NCBI RefSeq assembly: GCF_022427145.1 | Contig: NZ_JAKSXN010000019.1 | Coordinates: 19,994 to 83,993, forward strand | Direction: 5' to 3' | DNA length: 64,000 nucleotides | From: Paenibacillus timonensis | Lineage (GTDB): Bacteria > Bacillota > Bacilli > Paenibacillales > Paenibacillaceae | Part shown: positions 56,521-64,000 of the stretch, in pieces | How positions within the stretch are numbered: the first letter of the stretch is position 1 | How the letters are laid out: each line of letters starts with the position of its first letter | Made by a program: the position numbers and the translations under genes | Notes under the pieces: model-generated | What the model was told of the DNA's origin: nothing | Database searches by the model: none | What the model saw: only the letters and a program-made list of their open reading frames with translations

Positions 56521-56656
56521 CGTGATAAGTAACTATTCCACATTGGAGGAGAAAATCCTTCTAATGTTCATATTTTTTTTTGGCGGGTGGTCGCCGTAAC
56601 TTCGGAATCGCTTGAGTCTGTGCTCGTTGTTTGCTCCTGCTGATCGCCAAAACACG

Positions 56657-56703
56657 ACAAAAAGGACTATCCCGGCAGATTCCTCTGCACGAGAGAGTCC
56701 TTA
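56657..56703 (-). terminator. Terminator downstream of the bshC-ahcY operon
   Basis: Minus strand AGGACT...AGTCCT outer arms with an inner GCAGA-GGAA-TCTGC hairpin, followed by TTTTTG. It lies about 250 nt after the ahcY stop. Confidence 0.7.
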
Positions 56704-56719
56704 TTCTGAATTAAAAGTA

Positions 56720-56905
56720 AAAGCTACCGTTATTTTCTCAACGATCCGTAGTTTCAGCGAATTAACAGGGTTTTGTACCGTTATTTCCGTCAAAATCGCC
56801 CGACTTTACCCAGACCGTCAAAATTAACGGTAGGATTTACCGTTAATTGGTCATCTATCCGCGAACAAGCGACGATTAGCGGTACGAATTACCGTTAATT
56901 CACAA
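56720..56905. repeat. TACCGTTA-type intergenic repeats between mraZ and ahcY
   Basis: A perfect 11-bp inverted repeat AATTAACGGTA / TACCGTTAATT with a 5-nt centre is at 56822-56848; a diverged second copy (TTAGCGGTA / TACCGTTAATT) is at 56876-56901. Single arms TACCGTTATTT occur near 56727 and 56777. The region has no gene and fills most of the 480-bp gap between mraZ and ahcY. Confidence 0.6.
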
Positions 56906-56952
56906 TGCGACTTCATGTTCAACTCAGCTTTACTCAAGTCCTGCAAACCGAA

Positions 56953-58221
56953 TTAATGCTCCTGCCAGCTATCCAGGTAAGCGCGCTGCTCGTCGGACAA
57001 CGCATCGATGCTTACGCCTAGGCTTTCCAGCTTGAAGCGGGCGACTTGCTCATCCAGCTCGTAAGGCACGTTCACCACCGTTTTGCCGATTTCCTTATAA
57101 CGGTCATTCACGTATTTCAGGGACAACGCCTGCAGCGCAAACGTCATGTCCATAATTTCGGCCGGATGCCCGTCGCCTGCGGCTAAATTGACCAGACGTC
57201 CTTCCGCAAGCAAGTACATTTTGCGTCCGTCCTTCAGGTGGTATTCCTCGATGTTGCGGCGCACCGTGCGAACCGACACAGACCGCTCCGCAAGTTCCGG
57301 CTTGTTCACTTCCACATCGAAGTGGCCGGCATTGGACAGGATCGCGCCGTCCTTCATCACATCGTAATGCTCGCCGCGAATCACGTCGCGGTTGCCGGTA
57401 ACGGTAATGAAGAAATCGCCGATTTTTGCCGCTTCCAGCATCGGCATCACTTGGAAGCCGTCCATCACAGCTTCGACCGCTTTGATCGCGTCCACTTCCG
57501 TTACGACGACGTTGGCACCAAGGCCTTTGGCCCGCATGGCGACGCCCTTACCGCACCAGCCGTAGCCAACCACCACGACGGTTTTGCCGGCAACCACCAG
57601 GTTCGTCGTCCGGTTAATTCCATCCCATACCGATTGACCAGTTCCGTAGCGGTTGTCGAACAAGTATTTGCAATAAGCGTCATTCACCGCGACCATCGGG
57701 AATTTCAGCTGACCTTCCTTATCCATCGCTTTCAAACGCAAAATGCCGGTCGTCGTTTCCTCGGCTCCGCCCCGCACGTTCTCCAGCAGGTCCGTCCGTT
57801 CCGAGTGTAAAATCGTGACCAAATCCCCGCCATCGTCGATGATCAAGTCCGGTTTCGTCTCCAACGCTTTGATCAACAGCGCCTTATATTCCTCCGGCTC
57901 GGGATTGTATTTCGCATAAACGGTCACTCCATCTTCGACCAAAGCGGCGCAGACATCGTCCTGCGTCGACAGCGGATTGCTGCCGGTGATGGTGACCTCG
58001 GCTCCGCCCGCTTGCACGACTTTGGCCAAATAGGCCGTTTTCGCTTCCAAGTGAAGAGAGATGGTAACTTTCAGGCCTTTAAAAGGCTGCTCGGCCTCAA
58101 ATTGCTTGCGAACCCGGTTCAGCACCGGCATGTGGGCTTCTACCCAATCGATCTTCAAATGTCCCTCCGGCGCAAGCTTCGGGTCGGCAATGATGCTGTT
58201 CTGAATCGCTTTCGAACTCAT
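56953..58221 (-). CDS. ahcY: S-adenosylhomocysteine hydrolase, short type
   Basis: Protein of 422 residues splitting SAH into adenosine and homocysteine. The catalytic blocks NDAYCKYLFDNRYGTGQS and HSERTDLLENVRGGAEETTTG and the NAD loop VVVVGYGWCGKGVAMRAKG are intact. The roughly 40-residue insertion and the conserved C-terminal Lys/Tyr tail of the common bacterial/eukaryotic enzymes are lacking, so it resembles the short archaeal/Thermotoga type. It starts 12 bp after bshC. Many Firmicutes use Pfs/LuxS for this step instead. Confidence 0.92.
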   Translation of the reverse strand: MSSKAIQNSIIADPKLAPEGHLKIDWVEAHMPVLNRVRKQFEAEQPFKGLKVTISLHLEAKTAYLAKVVQAGGAEVTITGSNPLSTQDDVCAALVEDGVTVYAKYNPEPEEYKALLIKALETKPDLIIDDGGDLVTILHSERTDLLENVRGGAEETTTGILRLKAMDKEGQLKFPMVAVNDAYCKYLFDNRYGTGQSVWDGINRTTNLVVAGKTVVVVGYGWCGKGVAMRAKGLGANVVVTEVDAIKAVEAVMDGFQVMPMLEAAKIGDFFITVTGNRDVIRGEHYDVMKDGAILSNAGHFDVEVNKPELAERSVSVRTVRRNIEEYHLKDGRKMYLLAEGRLVNLAAGDGHPAEIMDMTFALQALSLKYVNDRYKEIGKTVVNVPYELDEQVARFKLESLGVSIDALSDEQRAYLDSWQEH

Positions 58222-58233
58222 ATTCGTCTCCTC

Positions 58234-59871
58234 CTATAAATAGATAATTCGATGTTTGCCACTCACTTCATAAGGAATATCCATGAGGCCGTCGATCCAA
58301 TCCATTCCGAACCGGTTCAAAGCATCAAAGAGATTGTAAACTCTCTCCTGCGGCTTATTCAAAGGGAACAATGACAATTGAATCCGGTCAAAATGGCGCA
58401 GGCCGGTTTCATGGATTTGCTCCAGCGCATCCTTCGTCTTGCCGCGCAAGTATTCGATTTGGCCGATGATCTTGTCCCGGTTCACCGCCCCGATTCGCGA
58501 CAGGCCGCTTTGAACCTCGGCCAATTCCTCGAGAAGCGGATCGTACAGCTGTCCAAAAGCGGCGACGACTTCGTCAAACCGCTGATCTACCTGCATCCGC
58601 TCCTGTGCGGCAAGCCAAGCTTCGCGTTTGCTGCGGAAGACTTCGGCATCCTTCACGTCATTCCAGCCAAGCTGGTATTTCTTCATATATTTTTGCACAG
58701 TTCCATCGACGACAGTAAAAGCTTCCCGGGGCAGCAGCAAAGGCATTTTCATCTCCAGCTTATGAAACGCTTTGCGGGTGAGACCCCAATAGGCGATTTC
58801 GCCAGGCCCGAGAACTGAGCCGAGGACGGGCAGCAAACTGTCCTGCATCAGCGGACGCGTCAGCACGTTATTGCTGAACCGCTCCGGATGCTCCCGAAGC
58901 TCGACCAGTAACTCCTCGGCGGTAAAGGATACCTTGCCCTTGCGGTCTTCGAACCGGCCCTCCCGCTTAAACAACAGCAGCCGTTCCCGCTCGCTTATGT
59001 AGAACAAATTGGCTCCGCCTTCAGCTACCTCTGCAGACGGTTCGTATCCCAAGCCCGCCATATCGCGTACCGTTTCGTGATAAGCCGACTCCAGCTCGTC
59101 ATTGTGCCGAATCATTCGCTCGAATACCGGCATCTCCAGCCGGCGCAGCTCAGGATCCGACGAATCCAGCAGCACCAAACCGTGTTTCCCGAACAAAGCC
59201 CCGATCAGTTTGGCAAAACACGCCGTCAGGTTATCCGTCTCCGATGACGAGCTTCGTACCAATTCCATGATGGCGGCCTTATGCTCGCTATCGGGCAACA
59301 GCTGCTCCAGTTCGGATACCGCCTTGTCCCAAGCTTCGGACGTCACCTTCGTGAAGCTGACCGGCAGCCGGTCCATCGCCCCACGGTGCATGCGGATCCG
59401 GCGCACCTGCAAATCGGGCGCTAACACATAGGCATGATTGACCTCGTCCCAGTCATGATCCTCGCCGGCAATCCAGAAAATCGGCACAACCGGGCGGTTT
59501 AACCGGGTTGAAGCTGCCTTCGCCGCTTTGAGGATCGTCACGGCTTTATAAACCACGAGCAGCGGCCCGGTGAACAGCCCGCTTTGCTGCCCGCCGACAA
59601 TCACCGCCGTCCCGGGCAACTCCAATTGGTCAATCGCCCGTTTGACGGCCGGGTTCGGGTTATATAGCCCGTTATATTCTCGAAGCCGGGCAGTCAAGGC
59701 TTTCCGATCTATGCGCGTATGTTCCGTTTGGTCTAGCCATGCGGCCCGTTCAGCCCAGCTATCGGCCTGCCCCGGGTCGCTTTCATATAATAGCTCAACT
59801 GCGGAGAACTGGTTGACGTACGCTTCAGCCAGCGGCCCCGCAAATGAGAGTTGCTCTTGAACGACATTCAT
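58234..59871 (-). CDS. bshC: Bacillithiol synthase BshC (cysteine-adding)
   Basis: Protein of 545 residues of the YllA/BshC family. It adds cysteine to GlcN-malate, the last step of bacillithiol synthesis. The Rossmann core has TAVIVGGQQSGLFTGPLL and PIFWIAGEDHDWDEVNHAY; a coiled coil (about 400-470) is near the C-terminus. ATG 59871 has AGGAGG 10 nt upstream; an ATG 27 nt earlier overlaps the site. It heads a two-gene operon with ahcY. Genomes without glutathione rely on this thiol. Confidence 0.93.
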   Translation of the reverse strand: MNVVQEQLSFAGPLAEAYVNQFSAVELLYESDPGQADSWAERAAWLDQTEHTRIDRKALTARLREYNGLYNPNPAVKRAIDQLELPGTAVIVGGQQSGLFTGPLLVVYKAVTILKAAKAASTRLNRPVVPIFWIAGEDHDWDEVNHAYVLAPDLQVRRIRMHRGAMDRLPVSFTKVTSEAWDKAVSELEQLLPDSEHKAAIMELVRSSSSETDNLTACFAKLIGALFGKHGLVLLDSSDPELRRLEMPVFERMIRHNDELESAYHETVRDMAGLGYEPSAEVAEGGANLFYISERERLLLFKREGRFEDRKGKVSFTAEELLVELREHPERFSNNVLTRPLMQDSLLPVLGSVLGPGEIAYWGLTRKAFHKLEMKMPLLLPREAFTVVDGTVQKYMKKYQLGWNDVKDAEVFRSKREAWLAAQERMQVDQRFDEVVAAFGQLYDPLLEELAEVQSGLSRIGAVNRDKIIGQIEYLRGKTKDALEQIHETGLRHFDRIQLSLFPLNKPQERVYNLFDALNRFGMDWIDGLMDIPYEVSGKHRIIYL

Positions 59872-59989
59872 CAGGTAGCGTCCTCCTGTCTGCATCAAAA
59901 CCTTCCTTGATTGTACCGGAAGTCCTGCCGCTCCGTCAAAGAAATCCTTACTTTTGCAGAACTTCTAACTTTCCGTAACTGGTAGGCGC

Positions 59990-60029
59990 AAAAAAGCTCC
60001 CGCAACCGTTAATTACGGCTGCGGGAGCT
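59990..60029 (-). terminator. Terminator of the opp operon
   Basis: Minus strand AGCTCCCGCAGCCGT and ACGGTTGCGGGAGCT arms (15 bp, one G-U pair) followed by TTTTTTG, 11 nt after oppF. Confidence 0.92.
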
Positions 60030-60040
60030 CGCAGGATCAA

Positions 60041-60982
60041 TCAGCCTTTTTTCGGCATGGAAACGAAATGTCCCTTGGACACTTCAACCAGCTCGGAGTT
60101 GTCCAAGTCGAACAATCCGCCGCCGGATGCGCCTTCTTTGCCGATCGGGCCGCTTCCGGTATCCTCTAACTGAATCCGCTTCTTGTTGGCTTCAACCTCC
60201 GGATCCGGGATCGGAATCGCAGACAAGAGGGTTTTCGTATAAGGGTGCATCGGGTTGGCATACAGCTCTTCGCTATCGGCCAGCTCCACGATCCGGCCCA
60301 GGTACATGACGGCAACGCGGTCACTGATATGCTTCACCATGGACAAGTCATGCGCGATAAACAGGTACGTCAATCCCAGGCGGTCCTGAAGATCCTCAAG
60401 CAGGTTGACGACCTGCGCCTGAATGGATACGTCCAGCGCCGAGATCGGTTCGTCGCAGATGATGAATTTCGGATTCACCGCAAGCGCGCGGGCAATCCCG
60501 ATCCGTTGGCGCTGACCACCGGAGAACTCATGCGGATAACGCGTCGCATGGTCCGGGTTCAAACCAACCATGTCGAGCAGCTCTTCGACGCGTTTTTTGC
60601 GTTCGGCGTGGGAGCCTGCCATACCGTGGATATCCAGCGCCTCGCCGATGATATCCGTAACGGTGAACCGCGGATTCAGCGATGCATACGGATCCTGGAA
60701 GATCATCTGCATGTCGCGGCGCATCGCTTTCATTTTCTTCGGCGGCAACTGATTGATATCCACGCCGTTAAAGCGGACGCTGCCGGCCGTCGGTTCGTAC
60801 AAGCGAAGAATGGTCCGACCCGCGGTCGATTTACCGCAGCCCGATTCGCCTACGAGGCCCAGCGTTTCGCCCTCGGCGATCGAAAAGCTAATATCGTTGA
60901 CGGCTTTGAGCACGTTGCCGCCGCCGACGTTAAAGTATTTTTTCAAACCTTCGACTTCAATCAAGGTTTTGCCTTTGCTCAT
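60041..60982 (-). CDS. oppF: Peptide ABC transporter ATP-binding protein OppF-type
   Basis: ATPase of 313 residues: Walker [10 protein letters not shown], signature [15 protein letters not shown], Walker [12 protein letters not shown], and the C-terminal oligopeptide/dipeptide transporter (oligo_HPY-type) extension. With OppD it powers peptide import. The ATG at 60982 has AAGGAGG before it and overlaps the oppD stop (ATGA); a farther 5' open frame inside oppD is rejected. It is the last gene of oppBCDF. Confidence 0.92.
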   Translation of the reverse strand: MSKGKTLIEVEGLKKYFNVGGGNVLKAVNDISFSIAEGETLGLVGESGCGKSTAGRTILRLYEPTAGSVRFNGVDINQLPPKKMKAMRRDMQMIFQDPYASLNPRFTVTDIIGEALDIHGMAGSHAERKKRVEELLDMVGLNPDHATRYPHEFSGGQRQRIGIARALAVNPKFIICDEPISALDVSIQAQVVNLLEDLQDRLGLTYLFIAHDLSMVKHISDRVAVMYLGRIVELADSEELYANPMHPYTKTLLSAIPIPDPEVEANKKRIQLEDTGSGPIGKEGASGGGLFDLDNSELVEVSKGHFVSMPKKG

Positions 60983-61974
60983 GACGACTGTACCTCCTTG
61001 GCCATCGGATGAAGATCCCAGCAGCGGGCCATATGCGTTTCGCTGAATACAGTCGCGCTTGGATCGATTCTTTCGCAAATCTTCATCGCCTGGTCGCAGC
61101 GGGCGGCGAAAGGACAACCCAGCGGCGGCTTAATCAAATCCGGCGGCGTGCCGATAATCGGAATAAGCGGTTCGCCTTTCTTTTGGTCCAAACGCGGCAT
61201 CGAACGCAACAAGCCTTTGGTGTACGGATGTTGCGGGTTTTTAAAGATTTCCCATTTCGTTCCGGTTTCCACCACTTCACCGGCATACATAACGATGACG
61301 CGGTCACACATACCGGCTACGACGCCAAGGTCATGGGTGATCAAAATGATGGAGGTTCCGAGACGGGATTGCATCTCTTTCATCACGTCCATGATTTGAG
61401 CCTGGATCGTCACGTCGAGAGCCGTCGTCGGTTCGTCCGCAATCAGCAGCGAAGGCCGGCAAGCGAGTGCAATGGCGATCATGACGCGCTGCCGCATCCC
61501 CCCGGAAAATTCGTGTGGATATTGGTTAAAGCGGGCTTCCGCATTCTTAATGCCTACAAGCTTAAGCATTTCGACAGCCTGTTTCTTCGCTTCGCCCGCT
61601 GACATTTTCTGATGTTTGATTAATACTTCAGTAATTTGTCGGCCTACTCTGATCGTAGGATTCAAGGAGGTCATCGGGTCCTGAAATATCATGCCAATAT
61701 CTTTCCCGCGGATCGTTTCCATTTGCTTATCGCTTTTCTTCAGTAGGTCTTGCCCTTGAAAAATAATTTCACCTTGCTTGATGATGGAAGGAGGGGACGG
61801 AATCAGGCGCATGATCGTTTGGGCCGTGACGCTTTTGCCGCTGCCGGATTCGCCGACGATCGCAACCGTTTCACCTTTCCCCACTTCAAAGTTCATGCCG
61901 CGGACGGCCTTCACTTCTCCACCTTTGACTTGGAAGGAAACATGCAAATCTTTGACTTGTAAAATCGGCTCCAT
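60979..61974 (-). CDS. oppD: Peptide ABC transporter ATP-binding protein OppD-type
   Basis: ATPase of 331 residues with Walker A GESGSGKS, signature [15 protein letters not shown] and Walker [13 protein letters not shown]. The C-terminal extension has the Cys pattern of OppD/DppD proteins ([15 protein letters not shown]...ARCW), seen in members with an iron-sulfur cluster. AGGAGGTGGAATGA precedes the ATG. Order oppB-C-D-F and short spacing indicate one transcript. Confidence 0.92.
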   Translation of the reverse strand: MEPILQVKDLHVSFQVKGGEVKAVRGMNFEVGKGETVAIVGESGSGKSVTAQTIMRLIPSPPSIIKQGEIIFQGQDLLKKSDKQMETIRGKDIGMIFQDPMTSLNPTIRVGRQITEVLIKHQKMSAGEAKKQAVEMLKLVGIKNAEARFNQYPHEFSGGMRQRVMIAIALACRPSLLIADEPTTALDVTIQAQIMDVMKEMQSRLGTSIILITHDLGVVAGMCDRVIVMYAGEVVETGTKWEIFKNPQHPYTKGLLRSMPRLDQKKGEPLIPIIGTPPDLIKPPLGCPFAARCDQAMKICERIDPSATVFSETHMARCWDLHPMAKEVQSS

Positions 61975-61986
61975 TCATTCCACCTC

Positions 61987-62955
61987 CTATTTCTTCAATT
62001 TGGGATCCAGCGCGTCGCGAAGGCCGTCGCCGAAAATGTTGAACGCCAGCATGATCAAGCTGATCAGAACCGCCGGGAACATCATGCGCCAAGGGTAATA
62101 CAACCAACCGGTCAAAGCATCGTTGATCATCGAACCCAGCGAAGCAACCGGAGCTTGTACCCCGAGACCGAGGAAGCTAAGGAAGGCTTCCGCGAAAATG
62201 GCGTTCGGTACGGACAACGTTACCGTAACGATGATCGGTCCCACGGCATTTGGCAACAGGTGGCGGAACAGCAAGCGCCCGTGGCCTGCACCCATCGAAC
62301 GGGAAGCCAGCACGTATTCGCGGTTTTTCAACTGCATAATTTCGCCGCGGACGATCCACGACATGTTAATCCATCCGGTAATCGTCAAAGCCAGGATAAT
62401 CGTTCCCAAGCTTGGCTCCATGACGACCAGCAAAAGAATCGTAACGAGCAGGTAAGGGATGGAATACAGAATCTCGGAAAATTTATTCATAATTTCGTCG
62501 ACGCGGCCGCCATAGTAACCCATGATGCCGCCGTAAATCACGCCGATCAAGAGGTCGATACAAGCTGCCGCCAAGCCGACGATCAAGGAAATGCGCGCGC
62601 CCATCCAGGTCCGGATGAACATGTCGCGACCGAGGTCGTCCGTACCAAACCAATGTGTAGACGAAGGACCTTTGTTCGTATAGAGAAGATCGTTCGAATA
62701 ATAGTTATAGCCATAGATTTTGCCGACAAGGATCGGAGCAATAATCGCGGTTAGCGTAATCAACGCCAAGATGATCAAAGCCGTCATCGCCAGCTTGTTG
62801 CTGCGAAGCCGTTGCCAAGCGTCACGCCAAGCCGAGATGCTCTCGCGTTGAATCACTTCGGCTTCTTTCTCGTCCGTACCGATTTTGCGGAAATCGTCCG
62901 CCGTCAGATCGGCCGGAGTCGGCATCATTTTGATCGGATTCGAATCCATGCGCAT
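61987..62955 (-). CDS. oppC: Peptide ABC transporter permease OppC-type
   Basis: Permease of 322 residues with six membrane helices. The N-terminal cytoplasmic stretch is followed by the OppC_N block (RLRSNKLAMTALIILAL) and the HWFGTDDLGRDMFIR motif after the first helix. The EAA-loop is LASRSMGAGHGRLLFRHLLP. Its start overlaps the last base of the oppB stop region and has GGAGGG before it. It forms the import channel with OppB. Confidence 0.92.
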   Translation of the reverse strand: MRMDSNPIKMMPTPADLTADDFRKIGTDEKEAEVIQRESISAWRDAWQRLRSNKLAMTALIILALITLTAIIAPILVGKIYGYNYYSNDLLYTNKGPSSTHWFGTDDLGRDMFIRTWMGARISLIVGLAAACIDLLIGVIYGGIMGYYGGRVDEIMNKFSEILYSIPYLLVTILLLVVMEPSLGTIILALTITGWINMSWIVRGEIMQLKNREYVLASRSMGAGHGRLLFRHLLPNAVGPIIVTVTLSVPNAIFAEAFLSFLGLGVQAPVASLGSMINDALTGWLYYPWRMMFPAVLISLIMLAFNIFGDGLRDALDPKLKK

Positions 62956-63887
62956 TATCCCTCCTTCCCTTTCGAAAGCTTAATTCTCGGATCAACAATC
63001 ACATAGAGAATGTCTGTGATGAAACGAGCCAACATCAGCAATACGCCATAGAAGATCGTGATCCCCATAATCAGCGGATAATCGCGAACGCTGATCGCTT
63101 GCACGAACTGCTTGCCGATGCCGCCGATCCCGAAGAGTTGTTCGATAACCACGGAACCGGTAACAATATTCGCCGTCATCGGACCCATATACGTGATGAC
63201 TGGCATGATGCCGTTGCGGATCACGTGGCGGAACAGGATGGCCATCCAACCGAGGCCTTTCGCCTTGGCGGTTTTGATGTAATCGGCATGCAAGACCTCA
63301 AGCATGCTAGAACGGGTCAACCGGGCGATAAACGCGATCGGCTGCGCGGTGAGTGCCGCCACCGGTAACACGTAATACATCGGTCCCTTAAAGCCCATCG
63401 TAGGCAGCCAGTGCAGTTTCGAAGCGAATACATATTGCAGCAAAGAAGCTACCACGAAGCTCGGCACCGCGATGCCCAGCACCGCTAACACCATCGCCAC
63501 ATTGTCAATCAATTTGCGATGATACAGCGCTGCCAGCATACCAAGCACCACCCCGACGACTAACGCGACGACGATAGCTACGGCCCCCAGCTTCAAGGAC
63601 GCTGAAAACGTTTGACCGATGATGTGGGATACATCCTGGTTAATCATTTTCATTGAAATCCCCAAATCGCCATGCGCAATCTCACCCAAATATTTCAAAT
63701 ACTGCTGATAAACGGGCTTATCGAGTCCCAGCTGTTCAATTAATCGTTCTTTGATCGCCGGAGGCACCTGCTTCTCCGACGTCAGAGGACTCCCTGGAAT
63801 GGCTTTCATCAGAAAAAAGGTCGCCGAAATGAGAATAAACAGCGATACCAACATGTAGAAAAACTTATTGGCAATATAGCGTACCAT
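62955..63887 (-). CDS. oppB: Peptide ABC transporter permease OppB-type
   Basis: Permease of 310 residues with six membrane helices and the family start MVRYIANKFFYMLVSLFIL; ERLIEQLGLDKPVYQQYL follows in the extracellular part and YIKTAKAKGLGWMAILFRHV is the EAA loop that contacts the ATPases. It is the first gene of the operon, with AAGGAGGTG upstream and its own promoter at 63929-63957. No binding-protein gene lies in the operon inside this window, so it is likely encoded beyond the edge. Confidence 0.92.
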   Translation of the reverse strand: MVRYIANKFFYMLVSLFILISATFFLMKAIPGSPLTSEKQVPPAIKERLIEQLGLDKPVYQQYLKYLGEIAHGDLGISMKMINQDVSHIIGQTFSASLKLGAVAIVVALVVGVVLGMLAALYHRKLIDNVAMVLAVLGIAVPSFVVASLLQYVFASKLHWLPTMGFKGPMYYVLPVAALTAQPIAFIARLTRSSMLEVLHADYIKTAKAKGLGWMAILFRHVIRNGIMPVITYMGPMTANIVTGSVVIEQLFGIGGIGKQFVQAISVRDYPLIMGITIFYGVLLMLARFITDILYVIVDPRIKLSKGKEG

Positions 63888-63914
63888 GCCCGTTCACACC
63901 TCCTTCTTATAAAT

Positions 63915-63957
63915 TTCGACATATATCGATTTTAGGTGAAAAAAACCACTTTGTCTA
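63915..63957 (-). promoter_or_regulatory. Promoter of the opp operon with a Spo0A-like box
   Basis: Minus strand TAGACA (63957-63952), 17-bp spacer, TAAAAT (63934-63929). TGTCGAA (63921-63915), a perfect 0A box heptamer, sits at the expected start site. The promoter match is good; the 0A box could be chance. Confidence 0.6.
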
Positions 63958-64000
63958 TTCCATATAATTGTATAAGGACGAAATGCTTGGAAGAAATCCA

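Overview
The window looks like a chromosomal segment of a spore-forming, mid-50s % GC Firmicute of the Paenibacillaceae (Paenibacillus or a close relative). Support comes from the gene order (a B. subtilis-like division, sporulation and pyrimidine supercluster with murA between divIB and murB), the sporulation genes spoIIGA-sigE-sigG, spoVE and spoVD, the bacillithiol gene bshC, a type-2 IleRS, an LL-diaminopimelate aminotransferase, strong AGGAGG-type ribosome binding sites and frequent TTG/GTG starts. Almost every gene lies on the minus strand. The plus-strand exceptions are an SLH-GH18 gene, a TraR/DksA-like gene, and a rhamnosidase plus AraC pair.

Layout, low to high coordinates (minus-strand operons therefore read right to left). 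1-2132: a MacB-type ABC export operon cut by the window edge. 2348-3952: a secreted SLH plus GH18 spore-cortex-lytic-like enzyme. 4072-13300: the pyrimidine operon pyrR-B-C-carA-carB-pyrF-pyrE with a sigma-A promoter and one PyrR attenuator ahead of pyrR. 13300-14110: a gene-free stretch with a 9-bp tandem repeat and dispersed inverted repeats. 14164-18310: dapL, rluD-type pseudouridine synthase, lspA, a YlyA/YteA-like gene and a DUF5665 gene. 18469-22107: ileS with a promoter and a T-box leader that carries a repeat element. 22285-26297: an accessory rhamnosidase/AraC cassette. 26350-30561: divIVA, ylmH, ylmG, sepF, ylmE, pgeF, ylmC. 30692-33758: an accessory MerR/flavoprotein cassette with its own terminator and a MerR-type promoter. 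33763-56469: sigG, sigE, spoIIGA, ftsZ, ftsA, divIB, murA, murB, murG, spoVE, murD, mraY, murF, murE, spoVD, pbpB, ftsL, rsmH, mraZ. 56953-59871: ahcY and bshC. 60041-63957: an oppBCDF peptide transporter operon with its promoter.

The core works as one functional block: peptidoglycan precursor synthesis (murA-G, mraY), the divisome (ftsZ, ftsA, divIB, ftsL, pbpB, sepF, divIVA), mother-cell and forespore sigma factors, and nucleotide supply. Regulation readable from sequence includes the PyrR attenuator, the ileS T-box, an MraZ box of three 10-bp repeats, a SigH-like promoter at ftsAZ, a spoIIG-type promoter with 22-bp spacing, a sigma-F-like promoter at sigG, and a 19-bp-spacer MerR promoter.

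The least ordinary material is in the two accessory cassettes and in several families of intergenic inverted repeats, one of which sits inside the ileS T-box leader. No tRNA, rRNA, CRISPR array, transposase or prophage gene was seen. All family assignments are by eye from sequence; no database search was run.
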